Of a stretch of DNA of 32,656 nucleotides, positions 1 to 8,939 are shown piece after piece (positions within the stretch are counted from its first letter, which is position 1; the number at the start of each line of letters is the position of its first letter). A model generated the notes under the pieces. The model saw only the letters and a program-made list of their open reading frames with translations, made no database searches and was not told the DNA's origin. The stretch spans positions 1-32,656 of the forward strand of contig RFHU01000247.1 in assembly GCA_003695705.1 (NCBI GenBank), read 5' to 3'. A program made the translations under genes and the position numbers. Origin of the DNA: Planctomycetota bacterium. GTDB lineage: Bacteria; Planctomycetota; J058.

Positions 1-324
1 CCCCCGCCCCCCCCGGGGCGTGCGGCGGGGCGGCGTCCGCCGGTCGCGACCGGGCGCGTGCCTCCCCGAGGGCCCGCAGGACCCTCGCGGCGGACCGGAC
101 GCCCCTCCGGCCCCCCGCGAGGACCTCGCCGGGGCGAGCCCGTGCGTCCGGCCCCGAGTCCGGCGAGCGCCGCCTCGCCTCCGGTGGCGCCCCTCGACCC
201 CAACGCACCTCCTGCCTCCAGCGACTGGGCGAAGGCCATTGGTCAGCTGATGCAGCTCAAGCCGTCCGCGACCAAGATCGTGGTCGAACTGGGGGACAAG
301 AGCCGGGTGATCTGGAAAAAGTAA
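1..324 (+). CDS. 3' end of an unidentified proline-rich protein (5' truncated)
   Basis: The frame is open from the first base of the window to a TAA at 322-324, so the gene probably begins upstream. The N-terminal visible part is low-complexity Pro/Arg/Ala and is encoded partly by C/G homopolymers. The last 33 or so residues (DWAKAIGQLMQLKPSATKIV and on to a VIWKK end) look like an ordinary folded tail with good GC third positions. A GTG at 58 could start an 88-residue protein, but I see no Shine-Dalgarno sequence before it. I do not recognise the family. The C-runs near position 1-20 make a sequencing frameshift possible, so the frame of the first 150 bases is uncertain. A terminator-like hairpin follows. 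Confidence 0.45.
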   Translation, partial: PPPPPGRAAGRRPPVATGRVPPRGPAGPSRRTGRPSGPPRGPRRGEPVRPAPSPASAASPPVAPLDPNAPPASSDWAKAIGQLMQLKPSATKIVVELGDKSRVIWKK

Positions 325-417
325 CGTCCGTCGGCGCACGCCCGGGTTCCCGGATCCGTCCGGAGCCCCGCGTTCCGAACTGTCAGCCTGGCAGCGCCAC
401 GGCGCAACACCCCCTCG

Positions 418-438
418 GCCCTTTCGAGAAGAAAGGGC
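418..438 (+). terminator. Hairpin terminator after the 5' partial gene
   Basis: The repeat GCCCTTTC - GAGAA - GAAAGGGC is a perfect 8-bp stem with a 5-nt loop, followed by TTAGG rather than a long T-tract. It lies about 95 bases after the TAA of the upstream gene and 70 bases before the protease start, as expected for a terminator separating two plus-strand genes. The rest of the 325-507 gap holds no gene I can support. Confidence 0.6.
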
Positions 439-507
439 TTAGGCCCCGCGCTCGGACCTGGAATCGGTCTTGCGGAAGTGGTGAAGCCCCGGGAGGAGCA
501 CGCTTCC

Positions 508-1350
508 ATGTTCAAGACCTACCCCATCGGCCGACCCTTCGGAGTGGAGCTACGGGTTCATTCCACCCTGCTGTGGTTGGTCGGCTTCTTCGCGCTCAGC
601 TCCCTCCTCAGCGAGGGACTCTTCGGCGCCGTCAGCGTGCTGCTCTGGGTGGGGCTCTTGGGGGTCAGCGTGACCCTGCACGAACTCGGCCACGTCTTGG
701 CGGCTCGCCTCTTCGGCATCGGGACCACCGGCATCACCCTCTATCCCTTCGGGGGCATCGCCCGCCTGACGCGCGAAGCCCGTACGAGCGGCGAGGAAGT
801 GGTCGTGGCCCTCGCGGGCCCTGCGGTGAACGTCTTCCTCGCCGGCCTCGCGGCCGTGCCCCTGTTCCTGGTCGGCCCCCTGCCTGGGCTGGTTCCCTTC
901 CTGGGGGTCAACGTCGCCCTGGCGGTCTTCAACCTCGTCCCGGCCTATCCCATGGACGGGGGTCGCGCCCTGCGAGGAATCCTCTGGCACTGGATGGGTC
1001 GGGTCGCCGCCACGCGTGCCGCCGCGCGCATGGGGCAAGTCTTCGCGGTCGTCTTCGGCATCCTTGGTCTGCTGAGCAACTTCATGCTCGTGGTCATTGC
1101 GGTCTTCGTCTACCTGCAGGCCAGCGCCGAGTTGAGGCGGCTCGAGTGGGAAGCCCACTACGGGCCGCCGCCTCCACCGGGGGTCGTGCGCCCGACCGCG
1201 CTGCCCCCGCGCAGCAGTCCTTTCGCCGCACCCGGTGGCGGTCGGCGCGTGGTCCTTCGCGATGGGGACGGCCGAGAGGTTCACATCACGGTCATGGACC
1301 CCTGGGAGGTACTGCGCCGCTACCGGCACGGCGAGGGGACCGCGCGCTGA
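508..1350 (+). CDS. M50 family site-2-type intramembrane zinc metalloprotease
   Basis: This is a polytopic membrane protease of about 280 residues. The zinc site HELGH is at residues 58-62 (H58, E59, H62) inside a hydrophobic helix. The third ligand motif, YPMDGGR with Asp150, lies in a later membrane segment, in the order expected of the S2P/M50B family. About five hydrophobic segments are followed by a Pro-rich linker and a short polar C-terminal domain (VVLRDGDGREVHITVMDPW) that is probably cytoplasmic. I see no CBS or PDZ domain. GGGAGGAG at 491-498 sits 9 bases before ATG 508, so I prefer this start to the upstream in-frame GTG at 478. The family cleaves transmembrane segments of substrates such as anti-sigma factors; the substrate here is unknown. 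The gene is monocistronic and convergent with the pseudopilus operon. Confidence 0.9.
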   Translation: MFKTYPIGRPFGVELRVHSTLLWLVGFFALSSLLSEGLFGAVSVLLWVGLLGVSVTLHELGHVLAARLFGIGTTGITLYPFGGIARLTREARTSGEEVVVALAGPAVNVFLAGLAAVPLFLVGPLPGLVPFLGVNVALAVFNLVPAYPMDGGRALRGILWHWMGRVAATRAAARMGQVFAVVFGILGLLSNFMLVVIAVFVYLQASAELRRLEWEAHYGPPPPPGVVRPTALPPRSSPFAAPGGGRRVVLRDGDGREVHITVMDPWEVLRRYRHGEGTAR

Positions 1351-1373
1351 GGGCGCTCTGCCCGGGTCAGCGC
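1344..1373. terminator. Shared bidirectional hairpin at convergent gene ends
   Basis: GCGCTGA (1344-1350) and TCAGCGC (1367-1373) form a perfect 7-bp inverted repeat. Nested inside is GGGC-GCTCT-GCCC, offset by three unpaired bases. The outer arms contain the stop codon of the protease gene on the plus strand and of the gspI-like gene on the minus strand, whose ends are only 16 bases apart. A symmetric hairpin here would act on transcripts from both directions. There is no T-tract, as is usual in GC-rich genomes. Confidence 0.55.
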
Positions 1374-1873
1374 CGGGCGCCGGGCAAGGGGTTCTCGAGC
1401 GCCGACAAGCGGCGCAGGACGACCGTCGCGAAGTGCGCGCTGCGACGTCGTCCGCGGTTCGACCAGCGCACCTCCACCTCGGCCAGGTAGTGCCAGGGCT
1501 CCCCGGGCTGGGGACCGGGCAGGGGGGTCAAGGCCAGATCGTAGCGGTAGCCGGGAAAGGCGCTCCAGGCCGCATCCCGCACCAGGTAGCGCGTCTCGGA
1601 ATTGGGAGCCGCACGCGCAGGATCGGCCCCCGGAAGGGGATCGGCCTCCGCGGCGAGGGGGTAGTCGTCGAGGCGCAGTCCGGCGCCGAGCTCCCCGCTC
1701 AGGTCGTCGAGAACGGCGTCGGCAATGAGGGCAGCGTTGACTTGGTGCTCGGCGCGCCGGCCCGCGGCCGCGGCGGCCACCAGGAGGGAGAAGGCCGCGG
1801 TGGCTCCGATGGCCAAGACGCCCAGGGCGACGATGACTTCCAAGAGCGAAAAGGAGCGTGCCCCGCGGGTCAC
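1367..1873 (-). CDS. gspI: GspI-like minor pseudopilin
   Basis: This 168-residue protein has a class III prepilin signal: a short basic leader (MTRGARS) followed by FSLLEVIVALGVLAIG, with Glu at mature position 5 and a long hydrophobic helix. Size and motif fit GspI/XcpV, which forms part of the I-J-K tip of the type II secretion pseudopilus. The residue before the cleavage point is Ser rather than the usual Gly. The globular part ends in VEVRWSNRGRRRSAHFATVV, resembling the C-terminal strands of T2SSI proteins (inference from pattern). The GTG start at 1873 overlaps the TGA of the preceding gspJ-like gene, and GAGGAGG lies just upstream, so translation is coupled. It is the last gene of the operon. 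Confidence 0.82.
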   Translation of the reverse strand: MTRGARSFSLLEVIVALGVLAIGATAAFSLLVAAAAAGRRAEHQVNAALIADAVLDDLSGELGAGLRLDDYPLAAEADPLPGADPARAAPNSETRYLVRDAAWSAFPGYRYDLALTPLPGPQPGEPWHYLAEVEVRWSNRGRRRSAHFATVVLRRLSALENPLPGARR

Positions 1874-3144
1874 CGGGCCCTCCTCAGGCGGCGCACGGGG
1901 TCCGCCCAGTCCTCGCGCGCGGCGGGAACCGCGACGATGCTCACGAAGGACTTGCCGATCTCCACGATCTGCCCCGTGTCGTGTTCCTGGGCGCGGGTCC
2001 AGCGAGCGCCCCGTCCGCCGGGCGAGACTCGGACGACGTTGCCCTCGACCCGCTCGAAGTGAATCCACTCGCCCCCCACGTAGAGGTAGCCCCCTTCTTC
2101 TTCGCTCCATTCGAGGCGCTCGGGATGCTCCACGAGGACCTCGCTGCTGCGGGCGTCGATGGGGGCCAGCAGGAAGGTGGACCGCCCTGCGAGGGGGGGC
2201 TGGCGAAGCACGAGGAGGATGCGGACCCTGCGGGGGAGGATGTCGTCCCGCGGATCCGCTGCCGACCTGGCCGAGAGGTAGGTGGTGAACTCCCCGCGCT
2301 CGCGGGCGCGTCCGTCGTCGAGTTCCAGGGAGCGAGTGGAGTCCCACACGAGCAAGGGTCCGCTCCGCTCGTCCGCGGACGGTGCGATGAGGCAGCGGTC
2401 CCGGGCCTTCCACGAATTGCGCGAATACTGGCTCCAGAAGCGGAACTCGAGGTGCAGGACCTCGGTGGCGAAGGGGCGCAGCAAGGTCTGCGGCGCAACG
2501 CGAGCGCCCGCTCCGGCTGCGGGCGCTGCTCCCGGAGAGGCGCCCCCGGCCTCGAGCGGCCGCGGCGGAGCCGCCAGGGCGTAGGAGCCCGGCTCGAAGA
2601 GGCTGTTCGGCGGCCCAACCGGTGCCCGCAGACCCCGGTAGAGGACGCCCTCCTCGGAGCGCACCCAGGCCACCTCGGCCTGGCCGCCGGTGGCGCGCAA
2701 GCGCCCGGCGCGGGCCTCGTCGAGGTCGTCGCGCAGGTCCACCACCCGGTCGGCGCCGACGAACATGCCCGCGTGCCCGGTGATGGGATGCTCGCTCTCC
2801 GCCTTCAACGAGCGTACCAGCACCAAGCGCTGCCCCACGCCGAGGGCGAGCGGGGCCCCTGCGTTCTCGGGATGGCGCAGGTCGCAGAGGAGGCGGTTCT
2901 CGGTCGGCACGGCGTCGCGCAGGGGAGGGCCGCCCGGCGGGCAGATCGAGGCGAGGTCCTCGCGGAGCTGGCGGAAAATGGCCTGCGCCGCGTCGTAGCT
3001 CTCTCGTCGCGCCTCGCTCCGCCGCCAGGTGGAGAGGCCGCCGCGGAGGACGAGGACGAGGGCGGTGCCCAGGGTCGTGAGGATGGCCATCCCCACGAGG
3101 AGTTCGAGCAGGGTGAAGGCAGCCCGCTCGCGCCTGCGGATCAC
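1870..3144 (-). CDS. gspJ: GspJ-like minor pseudopilin, extended
   Basis: This 424-residue prepilin-like protein is roughly twice the usual GspJ length. The leader MIRRRERAA precedes FTLLELLVGMAILTTLGTAL, with Glu5 conserved and Ala at -1. The next stretch (AAQAIFRQLREDLASICPP) matches the helix after the membrane stalk seen in GspJ/PilW proteins. The C-terminal third holds a module with GGYLYVGGEWIHFERV, then GGRGARW and EHDTGQIVEIG (about residues 345-400), related to repeats in the adjacent GspK. GTG 3144 overlaps the gspK stop (GTGA) and the end overlaps gspI. The position between K and I supports assignment as J, the tip-complex subunit. The family is secure; the function of the extra module is unknown. 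Confidence 0.8.
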   Translation of the reverse strand: MIRRRERAAFTLLELLVGMAILTTLGTALVLVLRGGLSTWRRSEARRESYDAAQAIFRQLREDLASICPPGGPPLRDAVPTENRLLCDLRHPENAGAPLALGVGQRLVLVRSLKAESEHPITGHAGMFVGADRVVDLRDDLDEARAGRLRATGGQAEVAWVRSEEGVLYRGLRAPVGPPNSLFEPGSYALAAPPRPLEAGGASPGAAPAAGAGARVAPQTLLRPFATEVLHLEFRFWSQYSRNSWKARDRCLIAPSADERSGPLLVWDSTRSLELDDGRARERGEFTTYLSARSAADPRDDILPRRVRILLVLRQPPLAGRSTFLLAPIDARSSEVLVEHPERLEWSEEEGGYLYVGGEWIHFERVEGNVVRVSPGGRGARWTRAQEHDTGQIVEIGKSFVSIVAVPAAREDWADPVRRLRRAR

Positions 3145-6100
3145 TCGAGGCGCTCCTCGCGGCGGAGCACCGCCGTGGCTTGGCGGTAGTGGACGCGCAG
3201 GGCCCCGACGATGGGAGCGCGCTTCCAAGCGTCGTTCTCGAACGCGCCGGGCTTGAAGGTCATGTAGACACGCAACTCGACCCGATCGCCCGAAACGAAG
3301 ACTTCGTTGGGCCCCCTCGGGTCGTCGAACAGGTAGAGCCGCCCCCGCTGCCCGGGCGCGCGAGCGGGCGGAGCATCCCAGGAAGGAGCCCCGTCCACGC
3401 GCAGCGCGACCTTGACCTCGGCGTAGGGGCTGGGCAGGTGCTCCTCCCAGTCCACGCTCACGATGAGGCTTCCGGGGAGCTCCCGAGCGCACTGGAAGTA
3501 GACGCCTTCGAGGGAACTGGTGCGCGGCGCGTAGCGGTCGTGGCCGCGGTAGGGATGGTCGACGAGGAGCGTCTCGGGGCCGATGGATGCCCTCCCGCTG
3601 CCGAAGGCGGAACGGAACGCTCCCCGGCCGAAGCGGTCTTGCGGTCGAAGGAAGGAGCCCCCGCCGCGGACGGTGCGAAACTGGGTGTAAGGAAGGAGTT
3701 CGGCGTAGGGAGCACCGCCGCCGGGGTCCACCGCGAGGTAGCCCCCTGCGGGAGGGGCGTGGAACACGTTTCTGGAGCGGCGAACGGGGAGGTCGCGGCC
3801 TCGAGCGCCCCCGATGGGCCCCGTCGCAACGGCCACCGAAGGCCAGGAGAGTCGCCACAGGCGCGACTCGGGGGAGAGGGGTTGGCTGGAGGGCGAACTC
3901 CCGAGGGCGCCGCGAAGGAGCTGGAACTCGGCGGGCAACCCCGGCCGCACGGGAGGCTTCGCGTCGAGGACGCCAAGGACCTCGCCCGAGTCGCAAAGGA
4001 GGAGAGCGCCCCCCTGGTAAGCCCGCGCGTTGGCCACGCTCTGCAGGACGGCGTCGCTCGGCGCGAGTGCGGCGAAGGGACTCAGGAGCTCCTCGCGGCC
4101 TTGCTCGCACACCAGATCGTCGCAGACACCGCCGAGGGTGCCGGGGGCGTCGGCCACCAAGTCCGTGGCGTCGCTGGGATCGCGCGCGCGCCCGAACACG
4201 AGCGAGGGGACGACGTTCACGTTCCCCGTCGGCCAGCGGGCGAGGCGGGCGTTTCGGTCGCCTCGGTATTCGCGAGAAACGAAGTCGTCGAAAGCCACCA
4301 GCCATCCCGTGGCGCGGTCGGGAAGGCGCCCGCGGGCTAGGTCCTGTGCAGTGGGCGCCCAGAAGGCGCTGCGGGCCACGTGGACCACCCGTCGCTCTTC
4401 GCGCTTCGGCGCGGCGGCGGCGTCGTCGACGATGGTCACCAGGTCGCCAGGACCGACTTCGGCGAGCCCAGGATCGAACCAGAGGGGAGCGCCCTGCCGC
4501 GTGCTGCCGATGCGGATCGGAGGCAAGCCTTCGCCGGGGCGCAGGGCGAAGGTGGGGACGACCTTGGTGCCTCGCGGGTGGCCCGGATCGGGGTCGGTGG
4601 GGAGGGGCGCCGCGGGTGGTCGTGGGCGCGGGGACTCCATTCGCCTCGTTCCCTTCTGCGCGCGGCTCTGGTTGAGGCGTTCGCGCTTGAGGATCTCCTT
4701 GAGCGGCTGCATGAAGTTGGGGTCCTGCCGGAAATCGAAGGGCGGAGCGGAGAGGTCGAGGACCCAGTTGCCGGGGTCTCCGGGCCGCGCCGCTCCCCCG
4801 CCGGCCTGGAGGATGGCGAGCAAGTAGCCAGCAACCACGCTCGGTCCCACGAAGCCCTGGGGGTGGGGCGGAGGCCCCACGGTGGGCGGCAAGAGCGTGT
4901 CCCGAGAGGGGACGAGAAGGAAGTGACGCCCGTCCAGGCGGGCGGTTCGCACGCCCGCGTCGGGCTGGAGGTAGGAGATCCACTCGGCCCTGCGGGCGCC
5001 GGGCGCAGCGCCCGGGCTGCGGTCGGGCTGGGCGAGCGACACGTAGACCCTCGGCTCGCTCAACGAGGCGCGAGGCGGGTACTTGCCCGTCGGGTCGGCG
5101 TCGAGTTCGATGCTCTCGAGGACGACGGTCCCCCCCCAGTAGTGGGGGGCGGGGGCCGTCCCGAAGAGCCCGCGTTCGCAACCGTCGAGGTAATACTGGT
5201 CGCCGAGCTTGGTGATGCGGCGGTAGTAGACCAGCTCCACGTTCGTCTGTGGCGGCACGACGCTCGGGTTCAGGGAGCAGATGCGGACGATGCCACGCGG
5301 CGGGAAGCCGCCGACCACGTTCGTCGGCGCAGGCGCCAGGGCCGGGGCTCCCTGCGGAGGAGGCGGGCGCTGGTCGGGGACCGCCACGGGAGGATCCGGG
5401 TAGGGCCCCGCCCAGAGCACGGGGATGCGGGCGCCCTGGGCGTCGACGACCTGGGGAGGAGGCGGCGGGTTCGGGTTGCCCGGCAGCGGTGGCCAACCTG
5501 GCGAAGGCTGGTAGAGCACCGTGACGGGCATGTTGGGGGGGAGGGCTTCGGCGAGGGAGGCGCCGCCCTCGTGGACGACGTCGCTGTAAGGACTGCCGCC
5601 GGCTCCCTGCCCGTCGCGGAGAACGCGGGCCTGGTAGCCGTAGGGCACCACGAGGGTCCCCGCCTGGTGCGGGAAGCCAAGCAGCGCCCAGGTCGTCCCC
5701 TGCGCGGAACCACCACCGGCTCCGGGTTGGCGCCAGCGCAAGCGGTACAGAACGCCGCTCCCGCGGTCGGGAAGGCGCACGGGCTGGTCGACGCCAATGC
5801 GCGGAGCCGGGTGGCGCGGGACGCCCGGGCCGGGCATCCGGGCTTGACGGGGCGCCCCGGCCAGCGCCGCTCCCTGGGGAAGGACGGGTGCGCTGCGCAG
5901 GTAGATGGTGTTTCCTTGGATGCGGTCGTAGGCGAGGACCTCGCAGAGGGCGTTGGCGTCGCGATCGGTGCCTGCAACGCCGCGTTCGGGTCCCGATCCG
6001 TTGCCCGAGGCGAGGTGGGGAGGGCCGATCCGCAACCAGCCCCGAGGGGGGAAGCCGCTCGCGTCCTCGACGGTGATGCTCGTCTGCGTGGCGTCGATGG

Positions 6101-8939
6101 CTTGGGTGAGCCGCGTGCCGATGCTCGGCCGGCCGCCGACGAAGCGTCCATCCACGGCCAAGGCCAGGTCGCCGGGCTCGGTCCCTTTCCAGAAGGCCGC
6201 CACGTGGTACCAGTTCCCTTCTTCGAAGGGCCGGGGAGGGCGGTAGCGGAGCTCCTGAGCTCGCGGCCGGTCCCCGGTTTCGACGAGGTCCAAGGCCTCG
6301 TCGTGGAGAGCGAGCACCAGTTCGCCGTCTTGGAGGTAGAGGGAGACGCGATTGACCGAATCCGCCTCGCCGCCGTCGAAGAGGTAGGCCTTGGCGCTTC
6401 CCCGGGGCAAGCGGTCGAAGCGATACCAGGCGCGCAGGGAGCCCGGCCCCAGCGCCCGGTGGTGGACATTGGGGGCCAGGGTGACCCAGCGCGACGGGAG
6501 CAGGCTCGGCGCGAGGGTGATCGCCGCGAGGGGAGCGCCCTCCGGCCGGCCGTCGAAACGCTCGATGCGCAGGGCGCCGGGGCGAAGCCCCGCGCCATCC
6601 GTGCCGCTGTTGCCCCTGCCCAGGGTCGGCAGCTGCGAGAGCAGCGGCTGGATGTCGCCCTGCCCCTTGGCGTGGGAGCGGGACGGAAGACCCCAGGGGG
6701 TGGGGGTGTAGGGTCCCAGGACCACGGGGCGGGTTTGGGTAAGGAACTGCTGGCGACCGTGGAGGAAGATGGCCGCCCCTCCTCCGGTGACGCGCCGCGC
6801 CCCCGGCAGGCCCACGAAAAGCCGATCCACGAAGTCGAACTGGCTGTCCACGTGCCAGGTGAGGTCGCGCGGCGGGGCCACCCGAAGCACGTCGACAAAG
6901 GTGTGCCGGGCGAGCTCACCGCCGGCGGGGTCGTTGACGATGCCCGTGGCCGCGACCTCGTAGACATCGCCGCTGCGGTAGCAAAAGGGCACCGTGGAGC
7001 GGGCGAGGAGCGGATCGCACGGATCGAGGGCGTTGCGGTAGACCGCGTCGACCGCGTGCGCGTCGATGACCCCGTCCTTGAGGAGACGCTCGAGGAGGGC
7101 CCGGAGGTCCTGCGGGCCGCGCAGCGGGGTCTCGGCGGAAGTCTCGACGATGGCATCGGCGATGGCCGCGGCCTGGGCGGGGGTCACAAAGGTCGGCGCT
7201 TGCCCGCCGCGGACCCGACGCCGCTGGCGGCCACCGCTCTGCAGGCCGGTAAGCACGGCCCGGAGAACCTCCCGACTGGCCGAGTTCACGTTGACGGGCC
7301 GGGGGAGGCGGGCGCTGACCTCCACGGTGGACGGGAGGTAGTCGCCGTCGAGTTGCGGGAAGATGCGAACGGCGTCGCCTTGGCGGGTGGTTTGGACGGC
7401 GAATACGTAGCGAAACTCGTCGGGGAGGCGTACACCGTCCGCGCGAGGCAAGGGATGAACGCGGACCACGGCGCCCGCGCGGAAGCGGCGCGCGTCCTGC
7501 ACGACGAGGGTGCTGCCCAGGGCGTGGGGAGCGTAGAGGAGCGAGTTGTTGACGACCTGCGGATCGCTCCAAGCCTCGCCCTCGGGCAAAGCGCTCGTCG
7601 TCACGTAGGGACGGAGCTTCTCTTCGAACTCCACCCGGCCCAGGGTCTCCGTCTGCGGGGCGAACTCGCGGACCTCGCTGAGGACCGCAAACTGCCGGGA
7701 GAGTTCCTTGCGCTGCCAGGCGGTGAGGCGCCGCCAGCCCTCGGCTCGGCGGGCGAGCCGGTTCCGGTAGACCTTGACCAGCTTCTCGCGCTGGGCCTGG
7801 CTGACCGAGGCGAGAAGCTCGTAGAGGCGGACGACGCCGGCGTCCCCGCCGCGACGGCGAATCGCCTCGACGCTGAGGCCCCACTTCCGCAACGCACGCT
7901 CGGCCTTGGTGCGCGCGCGCCGCTGCTCGGCGGACTCGCCGCTGCGGTCGGGCTCGCTGCGGTCGAAGTCTTCCACCTCGAGACCGGCTTCCTCGACGGC
8001 GTCGCGATCGATGCCGAGCCTGCGGAGGCCCTTCATGTCGAGCCCGCGGCCGAAGAGGAACCAGGCCGCGCGCTGCGACGCGAGCTCCCAGTCGGCGATG
8101 CGACGGAGCGCCAAAGGGTTCTCGAAGCGGGCCAGCCGCCCCTCCCGCTCGGTCCCCACGTAGCGCCACGTGGGGTCGAGGGCAATCTTGAAGCCGCGGG
8201 CGTCTTGGACGAGGCTGCCGGCTGGATGGTAGTTGCGCCGGACCTCGCCTTTCTCGGGCCTGCGCATGCGCGTGAAATTCACCCCCCGCGTGAGGCCGAC
8301 GAAGCGAGTCGGGGTGGTGTGGCGGTAGAGGATCTCCTCGCCGTCGATGCGGATCAGCCCGTCGATGGTCTCGGGGTCGCCGTCGCTGAAGAACATGCTC
8401 GTGTCCTCGACCTCCAGGGCGTCCGTTTCGTCGAAGGAGAGGACGCGGGTCGAAACGGTCACTCCGAGTAGGTTCGCAATGGCGTGCGGGCCGCAGGTGT
8501 TGACCTCGATGCGCGCGCGCGCGTCGGCAACCCGCACCGTCGCCAGGGTGTCGTCGTCCGCCGCGGTGCGGAGGGGGGAGAGGCCGGCAAGGTCTCCGGG
8601 GAGCTCCTGAGGCCGGCGCGAGAGCTCGTCGAAGTCGTCCCAGTCCTCGTCGGTGTCTGCCGAGCGGGCCTCGGCCTCCCGCCGGCGACGTTCTTCGTCG
8701 GGATGGGTCTCTCGGAGGCGGGCCACGGCGAGGTTGCGTGCCGCGCGGGCCACCTGCCGCGCGCGCGTCTCCGCGGCGAAGCGACGGCTCGAGGCCTCGT
8801 GAAGCCGCATCGAGACGACGAAGGGCGCCGCAATGGCCAGCAGGGCTGCGATGACGACGACCACGAGAATGAGGGCCGCTCCCGACTCGCGCCGTCTGCG
8901 TGGCTCGCGCATCGCTGCCCCCGTCGACCAAAGCTCCAT
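3141..8939 (-). CDS. gspK: Giant GspK-like pseudopilus tip protein with LamG-like and repeated beta modules
   Basis: This protein has about 1932 residues, against roughly 300-350 for ordinary GspK. A basic leader ending RRRRESG precedes AALILVVVVIAALLAIAAPF, the GspK pattern that lacks Glu5. Around residues 545-690, PRPVNVNSASREVLRAVL and the following helices match the GspK helix-hairpin-helix region. Residues about 820-940 form a ConA/LamG-like domain (SLRAWYRFDRL, NWYHVAAFWKG, LALAVDGRFVGG). At least three copies of a small beta module of the type FPPRGxxRI...E.xxY...RG..GT occur at about 176-245, 950-1025 and 1205-1275, with weaker ones near 473 and 1490. Pro-rich linkers separate domains. 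I start at ATG 8939 because GGAGG stands 7 bases upstream; ATG 8912 and ATG 9005 (overlapping the previous stop) are alternatives. It should cap the pseudopilus outside the inner membrane. Confidence 0.8.
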   Translation of the reverse strand: MELWSTGAAMREPRRRRESGAALILVVVVIAALLAIAAPFVVSMRLHEASSRRFAAETRARQVARAARNLAVARLRETHPDEERRRREAEARSADTDEDWDDFDELSRRPQELPGDLAGLSPLRTAADDDTLATVRVADARARIEVNTCGPHAIANLLGVTVSTRVLSFDETDALEVEDTSMFFSDGDPETIDGLIRIDGEEILYRHTTPTRFVGLTRGVNFTRMRRPEKGEVRRNYHPAGSLVQDARGFKIALDPTWRYVGTEREGRLARFENPLALRRIADWELASQRAAWFLFGRGLDMKGLRRLGIDRDAVEEAGLEVEDFDRSEPDRSGESAEQRRARTKAERALRKWGLSVEAIRRRGGDAGVVRLYELLASVSQAQREKLVKVYRNRLARRAEGWRRLTAWQRKELSRQFAVLSEVREFAPQTETLGRVEFEEKLRPYVTTSALPEGEAWSDPQVVNNSLLYAPHALGSTLVVQDARRFRAGAVVRVHPLPRADGVRLPDEFRYVFAVQTTRQGDAVRIFPQLDGDYLPSTVEVSARLPRPVNVNSASREVLRAVLTGLQSGGRQRRRVRGGQAPTFVTPAQAAAIADAIVETSAETPLRGPQDLRALLERLLKDGVIDAHAVDAVYRNALDPCDPLLARSTVPFCYRSGDVYEVAATGIVNDPAGGELARHTFVDVLRVAPPRDLTWHVDSQFDFVDRLFVGLPGARRVTGGGAAIFLHGRQQFLTQTRPVVLGPYTPTPWGLPSRSHAKGQGDIQPLLSQLPTLGRGNSGTDGAGLRPGALRIERFDGRPEGAPLAAITLAPSLLPSRWVTLAPNVHHRALGPGSLRAWYRFDRLPRGSAKAYLFDGGEADSVNRVSLYLQDGELVLALHDEALDLVETGDRPRAQELRYRPPRPFEEGNWYHVAAFWKGTEPGDLALAVDGRFVGGRPSIGTRLTQAIDATQTSITVEDASGFPPRGWLRIGPPHLASGNGSGPERGVAGTDRDANALCEVLAYDRIQGNTIYLRSAPVLPQGAALAGAPRQARMPGPGVPRHPAPRIGVDQPVRLPDRGSGVLYRLRWRQPGAGGGSAQGTTWALLGFPHQAGTLVVPYGYQARVLRDGQGAGGSPYSDVVHEGGASLAEALPPNMPVTVLYQPSPGWPPLPGNPNPPPPPQVVDAQGARIPVLWAGPYPDPPVAVPDQRPPPPQGAPALAPAPTNVVGGFPPRGIVRICSLNPSVVPPQTNVELVYYRRITKLGDQYYLDGCERGLFGTAPAPHYWGGTVVLESIELDADPTGKYPPRASLSEPRVYVSLAQPDRSPGAAPGARRAEWISYLQPDAGVRTARLDGRHFLLVPSRDTLLPPTVGPPPHPQGFVGPSVVAGYLLAILQAGGGAARPGDPGNWVLDLSAPPFDFRQDPNFMQPLKEILKRERLNQSRAQKGTRRMESPRPRPPAAPLPTDPDPGHPRGTKVVPTFALRPGEGLPPIRIGSTRQGAPLWFDPGLAEVGPGDLVTIVDDAAAAPKREERRVVHVARSAFWAPTAQDLARGRLPDRATGWLVAFDDFVSREYRGDRNARLARWPTGNVNVVPSLVFGRARDPSDATDLVADAPGTLGGVCDDLVCEQGREELLSPFAALAPSDAVLQSVANARAYQGGALLLCDSGEVLGVLDAKPPVRPGLPAEFQLLRGALGSSPSSQPLSPESRLWRLSWPSVAVATGPIGGARGRDLPVRRSRNVFHAPPAGGYLAVDPGGGAPYAELLPYTQFRTVRGGGSFLRPQDRFGRGAFRSAFGSGRASIGPETLLVDHPYRGHDRYAPRTSSLEGVYFQCARELPGSLIVSVDWEEHLPSPYAEVKVALRVDGAPSWDAPPARAPGQRGRLYLFDDPRGPNEVFVSGDRVELRVYMTFKPGAFENDAWKRAPIVGALRVHYRQATAVLRREERLE

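Noticed and set aside
4380-8471. Very long open frame on the plus strand opposite gspK
   Set aside because: Its product is low-complexity and lacks any recognisable domain, while the opposite strand encodes the GspK motifs. Long antisense frames are expected in DNA with such high GC.
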